Of a stretch of 64,000 nucleotides of DNA, positions 7,461 through 14,752 are shown piece by piece. The position numbers were made by a program, and so were the translations under genes. The stretch is taken from NCBI GenBank assembly GCA_964401835.1, contig CAYNZP010000002.1, forward strand, positions 124,001 to 188,000, written 5' to 3'. The notes below the pieces were generated by a model. The model did no database searches, was not told the DNA's origin, and saw nothing but the letters and a program-made list of their open reading frames with translations. Source of the stretch: CAYNZP01 sp964401835. GTDB lineage: Bacteria; Planctomycetota; Phycisphaerae; SM23-33. Positions within the stretch are counted from its first letter, which is position 1. Each line of letters starts with the position of its first letter.

Positions 7461-8489
7461 TCAGGTATAAATCCTGAATTGCCCGGATTGCTGCTGGTCT
7501 TTTTCGTCGGGTGCTTCAGTGGAGACTTTTTCCTGCAACTCAAATCCCTTGGTTTGGCGGACGATGTAAAGCGGCCGGGCCTTAGCTTCGTCAAAGCTTC
7601 TGCCAATGTATTCACCGATGATTCCGAGCATCAGGAATTGCAACCCGAACAGCCCAACAAGAAGCATCGCTATGTTCACGCCTGCTGGCAGGGATGAGCC
7701 GACAATCCAAAGTATCAGCGCAACTACAAAATAAGCGGCTGAAGCAGCAAGGAAGGTTCCTCCGACAACGTTGGCCAGCCTTAAAGGCCTAAGCGAATAA
7801 TTGAACATTCCCGCAGACGCCATCCGGACCAATTGCTTCAACGAATAGCTGCTCGTGCCGCCCTGCCGCTTCTCGGCTGTGTATTCCAGGCCTACCTGGC
7901 GGAAACCGATCCATTTAACAAGCCCGCGGACAAAACGGGCATGCTCGCGCGTGGTCTTGAGGGCATCGACAGCTTTTCTGTCCAGCAGGCGGAAATCGGC
8001 CTGGTCAGTCAGTTCGACTCCCGAGATAGCCCGAATAATCCGATATGCCAGCCGGCCGATGGTTCTGCGGATAATCGATATTCCATCGGTATCTTTGCGA
8101 ACGGTGTAGACTACTTCAAAACCCTCCCGCCACCTTGAAATCATCTGGGGGATAAATTCCGGCGGATGCTGACAGTCTCCGTCGAGAGTAACAACCGCCC
8201 TTCCCCTGGCGTGGTCATAGCCGGCAGTAACGGCTACCTGATGGCCGAAATTGCGGGAAAACTCTACCACCTTTACTTCATCGTGTTCGTTGGCAAGTCT
8301 GGCTAATCTCAACGGCGTCTCATCCTGCGAGCCATCATCTACGAAGATAATCTCGTAGGCCTCTCCGAGGCCTTTAGCTACTGCAGAGAGTCGGCCGAAA
8401 AAATCGTCCAGCACGTCCTGCTCGTTATAGACAGGTACGACAAAGCTGAATTTAACACCGCCGGCATTTGATGTATCCGTATTGCTCAT
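7461..8489 (-). CDS. Family 2 glycosyltransferase with two C-terminal membrane helices (GtrB/DPM1-like)
   Basis: Likely transfers a sugar from a nucleotide donor to undecaprenyl phosphate at the inner face of the cytoplasmic membrane. The GT-A domain is clear: FVVPVYNEQDVLDDFF, FVDDGSQDETP, the DxD region TLDGDCQHPPEFIP and the FVRGLVKWIGFRQ motif of the polyprenol-phosphate subgroup. Two hydrophobic segments lie near 240-300 (VVGGTFLAASAAYFVVALIL and NIAMLLVGLFGLQFLMLGII). I start it at the ATG at 8489 (MSNTDTSNAGG); an in-frame extension to 8603 adds residues unlike this family. The gene runs convergent to the dehydrogenase operon, with a 24-base gap. Confidence 0.9.
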   Translation of the reverse strand: MSNTDTSNAGGVKFSFVVPVYNEQDVLDDFFGRLSAVAKGLGEAYEIIFVDDGSQDETPLRLARLANEHDEVKVVEFSRNFGHQVAVTAGYDHARGRAVVTLDGDCQHPPEFIPQMISRWREGFEVVYTVRKDTDGISIIRRTIGRLAYRIIRAISGVELTDQADFRLLDRKAVDALKTTREHARFVRGLVKWIGFRQVGLEYTAEKRQGGTSSYSLKQLVRMASAGMFNYSLRPLRLANVVGGTFLAASAAYFVVALILWIVGSSLPAGVNIAMLLVGLFGLQFLMLGIIGEYIGRSFDEAKARPLYIVRQTKGFELQEKVSTEAPDEKDQQQSGQFRIYT

Positions 8490-8741
8490 GGACAGAATTG
8501 TATCTAAGAGTCCATGGAGGCGAAATGTTTTTTGTAAATTCTTTATTCGGTAAGGTTTGCAAAAAGCTTTCACTCTAAACAGGATTGAAATTGAAAACTG
8601 CACGGGAATCTATTAGAATTGTTGGGCTAAGAGTAGTTCTCTTAACTTAATAGCCCATCCTTGGTTATCGGGCTAAGGCCATATCGAAGGTTTTCGATTT
8701 ATCTGGAATTTTAGGGCAAGCTTGTTGAGAAAGGAAAAACC

Positions 8742-10079
8742 TTGACGAAAGTTGAGACAAATATGTCTGAAAACGCAGAATTTAAACTTCAGGACGTAGA
8801 GGAGCCAAACCTCTACAGGAATATGTTCCCTTACACCAAGCTGCCAAAGGTAATCTTTGAAGACAGCCTTCCGGAATTCGCCCCTGCCCAGGAGATATGG
8901 ATAACTGATACAACCTTCCGGGACGGACAGCAGGCCAGGCCTCCCTATACAACCCAGCAGATTGTGGATATTTATAAACTCCTGACAAAGCTGGACAATG
9001 GTGCAGGCTTGATCCGTCAGAGTGAATTTTTCCTGTATTCCGAAAAAGACCGTGAGGCAGTGAATAAGTGCCGTGAACTGGACGCCGAGTTCCCGGATAT
9101 CACCGGCTGGATTCGGGCCGTCAAGGCCGACTTCAAACTCGTAAAGGAAATGAAGCTGCCTGAAACCGGCATTTTGACCAGTTGCAGTGATTACCACATT
9201 TTCCTGAAGCTCAAAAAGAATCGCAAGCAGGCGATGCAGCAGTATCTCGACATTGCCAAAGCTGCCTTGGATGAAGGAATCCGGCCCAGGTGTCATTTCG
9301 AGGACATCACGAGAGCCGACTTCTATGGTTTCGTTGTTCCATTCGCAATCGAGCTGATGAAACTTCGCGAGTCTTACGGCATGGATGTAAAAATCCGGAT
9401 GTGTGATACGATGGGCTTTGGTGTCCCCTGGCCGCAGGCTTCTCTGCCGAGGAGCGTCCCGAAGCTCTCAGCTGGATTGATTAACGATGCTGGCGTCCCG
9501 GGCCATCTCCTTGAATGGCACGGCCATAACGATTTCCACAAGGTTTCGATCAACCCGGCAACAGCCTGGCTGTACGGATGTGCTTCCTGCAACACGAGCA
9601 TACTTGGAATCGGTGAACGGACCGGCAACACTCCTCTTGAGGGTGCAGTTATCGAGGCTGCCCAGTTGAAAGGTCAAAATAAGCAAGTTAAGTATCAGGT
9701 TATCACAGAGATAGCTGAATACTTCCGCGATGTCATCGGCCAAGCCATTCCGCATAACTTCCCGCTTATTGGTCGTGATTTCAACACCACCCGTGCAGGC
9801 ATTCACGCTGATGGATTATTGAAGAGCGAGGAAATTTACAGTGCCTTCGATACTATGAAGCTCCTTAAGCGGCCGGCGAGTGTAGCAATAACCGATAAAT
9901 CCGGTGCTGCTGGTATCAAACACTGGATCGATATCGCCTATGGCCTTGACGTAGCCAAAGACGATCCCCGCCTTCAGGCAATGCGTGAGCGTGTAGATTC
10001 CGAATTCGAAGACGGCCGGACTACGGCTATCAGCGACGAAGAAATGCATGCGTGGTACAAGGAAGCCTTCGAAGCCTGA
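8742..10079 (+). CDS. Citrate (Re)-synthase-like enzyme of the HMGL family
   Basis: Member of the isopropylmalate/homocitrate synthase fold, closest in my reading to the citrate (Re)-synthases of strict anaerobes, which condense acetyl-CoA and oxaloacetate and need a divalent metal. Diagnostic stretches are DTTFRDGQQARPPYTTQQI (Asp56), GLIRQSEFFLYSEKDREAV, HFEDITRADFYGFVVPFA, the metal-binding HGHND (260-264) and GIGERTGNTPLEG. There is no C-terminal LeuA regulatory domain (445 residues). The start is TTG at 8742, which has AAAGGA 6-8 bases upstream; the ATG at 8763 lacks a good ribosome site. The downstream Cys-cluster gene overlaps its stop. Automated annotation may call this 2-isopropylmalate synthase. 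Confidence 0.82.
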   Translation: MTKVETNMSENAEFKLQDVEEPNLYRNMFPYTKLPKVIFEDSLPEFAPAQEIWITDTTFRDGQQARPPYTTQQIVDIYKLLTKLDNGAGLIRQSEFFLYSEKDREAVNKCRELDAEFPDITGWIRAVKADFKLVKEMKLPETGILTSCSDYHIFLKLKKNRKQAMQQYLDIAKAALDEGIRPRCHFEDITRADFYGFVVPFAIELMKLRESYGMDVKIRMCDTMGFGVPWPQASLPRSVPKLSAGLINDAGVPGHLLEWHGHNDFHKVSINPATAWLYGCASCNTSILGIGERTGNTPLEGAVIEAAQLKGQNKQVKYQVITEIAEYFRDVIGQAIPHNFPLIGRDFNTTRAGIHADGLLKSEEIYSAFDTMKLLKRPASVAITDKSGAAGIKHWIDIAYGLDVAKDDPRLQAMRERVDSEFEDGRTTAISDEEMHAWYKEAFEA

Positions 10080-10528
10080 TGAAAATTAGGGCAAAAAAAG
10101 GCAAAAGTGCACCTTGGTATTCTGCCGGTCTGGCCTTTGAATGTTTTGCGTGTGGTGGTTGCTGCAGCGGACCCGAAGAAGGCTATGTCTGGGCCAGCGA
10201 GCAGGAAATAGCGAACATCGCTTCATTTCTGGGAATTTCCATTGCCGAAATACATCGCAAGTACATCCGCAAAGAAGGCCGACGCTTCAGCCTCAAAGAA
10301 GACAAAAAAACAAAAGATTGTGTCTTTCTCAAACCCCGTCCTGATGGAAACAAGAGCTGCTCAGTTTATCCAGTCAGGCCGACACAATGTCGAACCTGGC
10401 CATTTTGGCCTTGCAACCTAGATGAACCATATTCATGGTCCGAGGCAGCTAAACGATGTATTGGTATAAACCGTGGTCCGATCCATCCAATTAAGGAAAT
10501 CGAAGAAAAACGTAATGCCACTTCATGA
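10079..10528 (+). CDS. YkgJ-type cysteine-cluster protein
   Basis: Small protein (149 residues) with the zinc or iron-sulfur cysteine pattern of the YkgJ/UPF0153 family: FECFACGGCCSG near the N-terminus, then a later cluster CVFLKP, CSVYPVRPTQCRTWPFWPC and a final Cys near 130. The biochemical role of this family is not established. The start is the ATG at 10079, which overlaps the citrate synthase stop (TGATG); an in-frame GTG at 10052 would put 27 bases inside the previous gene. It is translationally coupled to that gene, and its own end overlaps the next gene, also a Cys-cluster protein. Confidence 0.82.
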   Translation: MKIRAKKGKSAPWYSAGLAFECFACGGCCSGPEEGYVWASEQEIANIASFLGISIAEIHRKYIRKEGRRFSLKEDKKTKDCVFLKPRPDGNKSCSVYPVRPTQCRTWPFWPCNLDEPYSWSEAAKRCIGINRGPIHPIKEIEEKRNATS

Positions 10529-10988
10529 CACATTCATCTCGGGTAAAACAGGCCTAAAAAAGGCGGTGGATTTCTGCCGGCAGAACAAGGAATTCCTCCA
10601 GCAATTGAAAAAAATCTATGCTGAAGTAGATAAATTTATATCTGAATCAAATCCAAAATGCCTAGGCGGTGGCGTCTGTTGCAAATTCGACCTGATGGGA
10701 CATAGGCTTTATTTATCTGTAGGTGAACTTGCAGTGCTTACAGAGAAACAGCCCGCCAATAAAGAACGCTACCTTGAAAAAAGATGCCCCTACCAACTTG
10801 GCCCGCGTTGTATTGCACGGGAAAACCGGCCTTTGGGCTGTAGAACGTTTTTTTGTGACAAAATTTCTGAAAATTTATTCCAAACAACTTACGAGAGATT
10901 TCATCGGGAAATTCAACAGCTCACCCAAACCCATTGCCTGCCATACGCTTACGTCGAGCTGACTTTTGGGTTAATGCAATTGTTTTAA
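10515..10988 (+). CDS. Second cysteine-cluster protein (YkgJ-like, divergent)
   Basis: 157 residues with the pattern CLGGGVCC, then CPYQLGPRCIARENRPLGC and RTFFCD. These are the same ordered cysteines as in YkgJ proteins, on a different background from the preceding gene. A long helical N-terminus (TGLKKAVDFCRQNKEFLQQL) precedes the first cluster. I chose the ATG at 10515 (MPLHDTF), which overlaps the upstream gene by 14 bases; an earlier GTG in the same frame lies deeper inside that gene. Operon with the citrate (Re)-synthase-like gene. Metal binding is likely; the substrate is unknown. Confidence 0.75.
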   Translation: MPLHDTFISGKTGLKKAVDFCRQNKEFLQQLKKIYAEVDKFISESNPKCLGGGVCCKFDLMGHRLYLSVGELAVLTEKQPANKERYLEKRCPYQLGPRCIARENRPLGCRTFFCDKISENLFQTTYERFHREIQQLTQTHCLPYAYVELTFGLMQLF

Positions 10989-11025
10989 ATTGCTGGACTT
11001 ACATGATTTTTTGACCGTTTTTTTC

Positions 11026-11054
11026 TTGACGACGCATCCTTCAAAGACTAATTT
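11026..11054 (+). promoter_or_regulatory. Possible promoter upstream of the HU-family gene
   Basis: TTGACG at 11026-11031, a 17-base spacer, TAATTT at 11049-11054. It would give a leader of about 220 bases before the GTG at 11285. A weaker alternative (TTGCCT 11228-11233, 16 bases, TAATTT 11250-11255) lies nearer the gene. The remainder of 10989-11284 shows nothing else recognisable. Confidence 0.35.
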
Positions 11055-11284
11055 CTCCGCTTAAATGTCATTAATCCATCGAATTGCAACTGCTGTTTTC
11101 GAATCGTAATATTCAAATGTGTTCTGCTGTATCGCTACAAACGACAGGGTCGGGAAAAGTTTGTGAGGAAACTGCGCCTATACGGCGACGTTATTGATAT
11201 TTATGCAGCCTATGTTGTTGTTGGATATTGCCTGAATTGTGTCGGCTGATAATTTTGTAGTAACTGTTGTAAGGAGTACCTGCT

Positions 11285-11581
11285 GTGACAAAGAAAGAAA
11301 TGGTCCGACAAATCGCGAGTGAACTGGGGGTAGACCAAGTCCTGACAAAAAAAATCATCCAGCGTTGCCTTGACGGCATTATTGATTCCCTTGAAAAGGA
11401 AGGCCGCCTGGAACTCAGGAATTTTGGCGTTTTCGAGGTTAGGCAGCGAGCCGCGAGAAAGGCTCGCAACCCCAAAACCAATGAAGTTGTAGAAGTCCCA
11501 GCCAAAAAGGTCATCGTCTTTCAGGCAGGCAAAAACGTGTCAAATACTTTGCAATTTCCCGACAACAGGCCTTCAGCTTAA
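11285..11581 (+). CDS. HU/IHF-family DNA-binding protein
   Basis: Histone-like protein that bends and compacts DNA as a dimer. 98 residues. The signature ELRNFGVFEVRQRAARKARN, followed by NPKTNEVVEVPAKKVIVF and AGKNV, covers the beta-arm and the conserved PROSITE region. The short tail NTLQFPDNRPSA extends a little beyond the usual 90-94. It starts at GTG (11285), with AAGGAG 9 bases upstream. It appears single. HU and IHF cannot be told apart by sequence reading here. Confidence 0.93.
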   Translation: MTKKEMVRQIASELGVDQVLTKKIIQRCLDGIIDSLEKEGRLELRNFGVFEVRQRAARKARNPKTNEVVEVPAKKVIVFQAGKNVSNTLQFPDNRPSA

Positions 11582-11803
11582 ACCCAGCCTGCCCTGACTG
11601 GATAATTATTGATCTTCGTATCTTAAGTGTAAGCTCTAAACATGGTTTGCGGGCCTGCACCCCCCTTCGGTGGTTTGCATTGGTAATTGCGAAGTTCAAT
11701 AAGATTTACATTGACACCAAGGGCTCTGGTGAATAGCATTCCTTAGACGAAGAATTAATCCAGTTTTTCAGCGGAAAAATGGCACGAGCTGGGAAGGTAA
11801 GTC

Positions 11804-12019
11804 ATGAAAATACTAACGCTTATATTAATTATTTGCCTCGCTGGCATGTTCGCAGGCTGCTCAGTAGGGTCGGTAATGGACACGGAAGCCCAAAGGGACA
11901 GGCGTATCGAACAGATTACAGACCTTCAGATGCGTATGTTGGTTGATGACTGGGACTATTTCTGGCTGTACGAACGCAATTCCATGCTCACTCAGTGGCA
12001 TACAAGAGTTGGTATCTAA
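11804..12019 (+). CDS. Small lipoprotein of unknown function
   Basis: 71 residues. The N-terminus MKILTLILIICLAGMFAGCS is a lipoprotein signal with lipobox MFAGC (Cys19). The mature part of about 53 residues is acidic and basic, ending DDWDYFWLYERNSMLTQWHTRVGI, a tryptophan- and tyrosine-rich tail. GGAAGG lies before the ATG and a strong terminator follows, which supports a real gene. No domain is recognised. Confidence 0.75.
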   Translation: MKILTLILIICLAGMFAGCSVGSVMDTEAQRDRRIEQITDLQMRMLVDDWDYFWLYERNSMLTQWHTRVGI

Positions 12020-12048
12020 CCGAAGCTCGAATAGCCTTTTCGACATTC

Positions 12049-12083
12049 CATGCCTCTGGCTTTGATCGGCCAGAGGCATTTTA
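12049..12083 (+). terminator. Rho-independent terminator after the small lipoprotein gene
   Basis: A perfect 10-bp stem TGCCTCTGGC/GCCAGAGGCA, an 8-base loop, then TTTTAT. Confidence 0.9.
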
Positions 12084-12251
12084 TGCGCCCTGGAGTTTCC
12101 CAACTGATTAGCTTACACATATCTTTTCACAACATTGTAAACCTTAGCAAAACTAAAACGTCATTAAACTCTCCCACTAGCGCTTCAAGATTCCAACATT
12201 TCGGTTTATAATCCAAGGTAGGAAATAACTAATTATATCATGAGGCTGATT

Positions 12252-12776
12252 ATGACTGATCATAAACAAACTATCGCAATTTTTCCGGGCACGTTCGATC
12301 CGATTACTAACGGCCATCTGGATATCATCAGGCGAGGCTCGACGCTTTTTGATGAAGTGGTGGTTGCAGTTGGCGAACATCCAGGAAAAAAGCCGCTTTT
12401 ACCGCAGGATGAGAGAACTCAAATAATTCGCGAAATAATTGCAGACATGCCAAATGTCCGTGTTGAATTCTTCACCGGCTTAACCGTTGACTATGCGAAA
12501 GAAGTAGGCGCCTCTGCCATACTAAGGGGTATCAGAAACAGTTCTGATCTTCAGTTCGAGTTCCAAGTCGCCCTGACAAACCGCGCAGTCGCCAGTGTTG
12601 AAACGGTCTTCATAATGACCAGCACCGAATACGCCTTTACGTCTTCAAGTCTTATTAAGGAGATAGCACAAATGGGCGGGGATATCTCTGCTCTTGTCCC
12701 ACCTCAAGTTCTTGGTCATATAAAAGAAAACTACAAACCAACAAAGAAAGACAATTCACTCCACGAGACACATTAG
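12252..12776 (+). CDS. coaD: Phosphopantetheine adenylyltransferase
   Basis: Catalyses the fourth step of coenzyme A synthesis: ATP plus 4'-phosphopantetheine to dephospho-CoA. The nucleotidyltransferase motif FPGTFDPITNGHLDII (T/HxGH type) is near the start, RGIRNSSDLQFEFQ in the middle and the late TEYAFTSSSLIKEI (ISSTxIR-like) near 128-141. The 174 residues fit the family, with a slightly longer lysine-rich tail. I prefer the ATG at 12252, which has GAGG 6 bases upstream, over the ATG at 12240. Single gene. Confidence 0.95.
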   Translation: MTDHKQTIAIFPGTFDPITNGHLDIIRRGSTLFDEVVVAVGEHPGKKPLLPQDERTQIIREIIADMPNVRVEFFTGLTVDYAKEVGASAILRGIRNSSDLQFEFQVALTNRAVASVETVFIMTSTEYAFTSSSLIKEIAQMGGDISALVPPQVLGHIKENYKPTKKDNSLHETH

Positions 12777-12942
12777 GATAACCTCTAAAAGTTTTTTCCA
12801 AAAAGCTTCTTATTGAACTTCGTATTACCAGTAAAATCCGCCGACAATTTGCGGGGCAGCAAACCCCTCTAAGTCAAGTTCAGAACTTATAGTTAAAATA
12901 CGAATGCCAATAATATTTTCATGAAGATTCAATAGATTTGCG
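12777..12942. other. Intergenic region between coaD and the small RNA terminator
   Basis: AT-rich, with no ORF, hairpin or promoter that I can support. Confidence 0.5.
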
Positions 12943-13039
12943 AAAAAAAAAAGCGACGTCAGAGGAGGGGAGTCTGACGCCGCATATCAAACTCGGCCAA
13001 AGGATTTACGTTCGACCGAGGAGCCTCACATTCTTTCGT
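12943..13039 (-). ncRNA. Probable small RNA with an anti-Shine-Dalgarno-like terminator loop
   Basis: A promoter on the minus strand (13046-13074) predicts a start near 13039. The transcript would be about 97 bases. It would carry one hairpin (CTCGG/CCGAG, 12992-12998 with 13014-13020, one mismatch) and a strong terminator hairpin: an 11-bp stem with one mismatch (12953-12963 with 12973-12983) followed by ten U (12943-12952). The terminator loop reads CUCCCCUCC. No start codon with a ribosome site and an ORF lies inside. Not similar to any RNA family I recognise. It could also be the 3' untranslated region of nadD if the promoter is inactive. Confidence 0.6.
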
Positions 13040-13045
13040 ACACTA

Positions 13046-13074
13046 TTTTTACATCAAAAGAGCCATTCGGTCAA
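13046..13074 (-). promoter_or_regulatory. Promoter of the putative small RNA
   Basis: On the minus strand TTGACC (13074-13069), a 17-base spacer and TAAAAA (13051-13046). It lies 41 bases after the nadD stop codon. Confidence 0.55.
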
Positions 13075-13114
13075 GAAATAACTTCCAATTATTTCCATAA
13101 TACATATTGGGTAT

Positions 13115-13738
13115 TTAATTAGAATACAAGCCTTTCTCTTTTATATAAGACCTTATTTTACAAGGCACTAAGTACCGTATCGATTTCCCCTGCATTACCC
13201 TTTTTCTGATTTGTGTTGAGGAAATAGCTATCAAAGGAGCCTGGACTATTGATTGTGATAATTTGTTAACAAGTTCAGGGGAAAAGTCTTTCTCCAACTC
13301 CGAAAACACCTCCCCCAGACGCCGATCCCATGGAGGCCTGGACACTATCAGGAGTCTGGCTACTTTCAGGACGTCTTGCGCTCTGTGCCACTTGTGAAAA
13401 TCCCGAAGCATATCTGCGCCAATCAGCCAGCTAAGTTCAACATTGTTTCCATAGGCCTTTTTTAACAGCTCAAGAGTATCGATAGTGTAACTGGGCCCCT
13501 CCCTATTCAGTTCGATATCACAGATATCGAAAACGGGGTCATCTTCCGTTGCAAGTTTGAGCATTTCCAGCCTGTGCTCAGCTGATGCCACTGCCGGGGG
13601 CTTATGCGGCGGCTGGGCCGTCGGAACAAGAGTGACCCTGTCGAAGCCACATCGCTCAGCCAATTCGCGCGCAACTATCAGGTGACCGTTATGGACTGGA
13701 TCAAATGTACCGCCGAAAAGGAGTATTTTTTCAGGCAT
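13115..13738 (-). CDS. nadD: Nicotinate-nucleotide adenylyltransferase
   Basis: Makes nicotinate adenine dinucleotide from ATP and nicotinate mononucleotide in NAD synthesis. It starts MPEKILLFGGTFDPVHNGHL (GGTFDPVHxGH motif), has VPTAQPPHKPP (the substrate-binding loop), SWLIGADMLRDFHKWH and the C-terminal ISSTQIRKRVMQGKSIRYLVP. All are diagnostic. 207 residues. It is a paralogue of the coaD product encoded just upstream on the other strand. nadB (49-51 kb) is the other NAD synthesis gene in the window. Confidence 0.95.
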   Translation of the reverse strand: MPEKILLFGGTFDPVHNGHLIVARELAERCGFDRVTLVPTAQPPHKPPAVASAEHRLEMLKLATEDDPVFDICDIELNREGPSYTIDTLELLKKAYGNNVELSWLIGADMLRDFHKWHRAQDVLKVARLLIVSRPPWDRRLGEVFSELEKDFSPELVNKLSQSIVQAPLIAISSTQIRKRVMQGKSIRYLVPCKIRSYIKEKGLYSN

Positions 13739-13807
13739 CTATTTCCCTATTCTCATTCAAAACCGGCTATCAATTCAGACATAACTACAATTAGAACAAA
13801 AAGGGCC

Positions 13808-13828
13808 TTTTGTGAAAAGAACACAAAA
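13808..13828. repeat. Inverted repeat TTTTGTG-N7-CACAAAA upstream of nadD
   Basis: A perfect 7-bp inverted repeat with a 7-base spacer, 70 bases before the nadD start. Two TTGCAA palindromes spaced 10 bases apart follow at 13847-13862. Possible operator; no binding protein can be named. Confidence 0.3.
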
Positions 13829-13938
13829 CAGTCAAAATCAATCTAATTGCAATTTATTGCAAACAGATCCAAGCATTGCGTTAAAGCCCCTACTCATAGT
13901 AGAATGCATGCTTTGGCTTTGTTGAGAGGTTTTTAGTT

Positions 13939-14736
13939 ATGTTGGCCAAACGTATCATCCCCTGCCTTGACGTGGAAAAAGGCCGGGTCGTAAAAGGTGT
14001 TAATTTTCTGGATCTCCGAGATGCCGGGGACCCCGTTGAGGTTGCCTGTGGTTATGAACAGCAGGGAGCTGACGAGCTGGTATTTCTGGACATTACCGCC
14101 AGCCATGAAAGGCGGAATATTATCCTCGACGTGGTCAGCCATACAGCCGAGCAGGTATTTATGCCGCTCACCGTCGGCGGAGGAGTGAGGAACCTTGACG
14201 ATTGCCGCAATCTCCTAAATGCTGGTGCGGATAAAGTATCTGTAAACTCAGCTGCTATAAACGACCCTGAGTTTATTACTGCTGCCGCCAGACGCTTCGG
14301 TTCTCAGTGCATAGTAGTAGCCATCGACCCAAAACGAATTATTGTTGAAGGCAAGGAGGTCTGGCAGGTACACATAAACGGTGGCCGGGTTCCCACGGAC
14401 AAGGAAGCCGTAACCTGGGCCCAGGAAGTCGAACGTCGCGGCGCAGGGGAAATCCTGTTAACTGTCATGAATGCAGACGGAACGCAGAGCGGTTATGATA
14501 CGGAAATCACCCGGGCAGTTGCAGAGGCTGTAAATATCCCGGTTATCGCATCAGGTGGTGCTGGTTCTCCGGAGCACATCTGCAAGGTGCTGACGGAAGG
14601 AAAAGCCGATGCCGCTCTTGCGGCAAGCATTTTCCACTTCGGCACGTATACAATTGCCGAGACAAAAGAATATCTCAAAAATCACGGAGTCCCTGTTAGA
14701 ATGACGCCGGATTCAGCTAAAGAAGCAAGTTTGTAG
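13939..14736 (+). CDS. hisF: Imidazole glycerol phosphate synthase, cyclase subunit
   Basis: The (beta-alpha)8 barrel subunit that, with HisH, makes imidazole glycerol phosphate and AICAR in histidine synthesis. MLAKRIIPCLDVEKGRVVKG contains the catalytic Asp11; the second catalytic Asp130 is in VAIDPKR. Phosphate-binding loops TVGGGVRN and ASGGAGSPEH are intact, and 265 residues is normal. It is not beside other his genes. Instead it lies 16 bases before a PilT-like ATPase, so the two may share a transcript. Confidence 0.96.
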   Translation: MLAKRIIPCLDVEKGRVVKGVNFLDLRDAGDPVEVACGYEQQGADELVFLDITASHERRNIILDVVSHTAEQVFMPLTVGGGVRNLDDCRNLLNAGADKVSVNSAAINDPEFITAAARRFGSQCIVVAIDPKRIIVEGKEVWQVHINGGRVPTDKEAVTWAQEVERRGAGEILLTVMNADGTQSGYDTEITRAVAEAVNIPVIASGGAGSPEHICKVLTEGKADAALAASIFHFGTYTIAETKEYLKNHGVPVRMTPDSAKEASL

Positions 14737-14752
14737 ATGGGAGCTGCAGCCA

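Noticed and set aside
7445..7480. Terminator between the dehydrogenase and the glycosyltransferase genes
   Set aside because: A 6-bp TTCAGG/CCTGAA stem exists, but no T-run follows on either strand.
8742..10079. 2-isopropylmalate or homocitrate synthase
   Set aside because: The sequence blocks and lack of a LeuA regulatory domain fit citrate (Re)-synthase better; no leu or lys genes adjoin.
12953..12983. CsrB/RsmZ-type CsrA-sequestering RNA on the plus strand (GGA in the loop)
   Set aside because: The U-tract and promoter place the hairpin as a terminator on the minus strand, where the loop reads CUCCCCUCC, not GGA.
13808..13828. CRP-type binding site
   Set aside because: The TGTG/CACA half sites are 7 bases apart instead of the TGTGA-N6-TCACA spacing; kept only as an inverted repeat.
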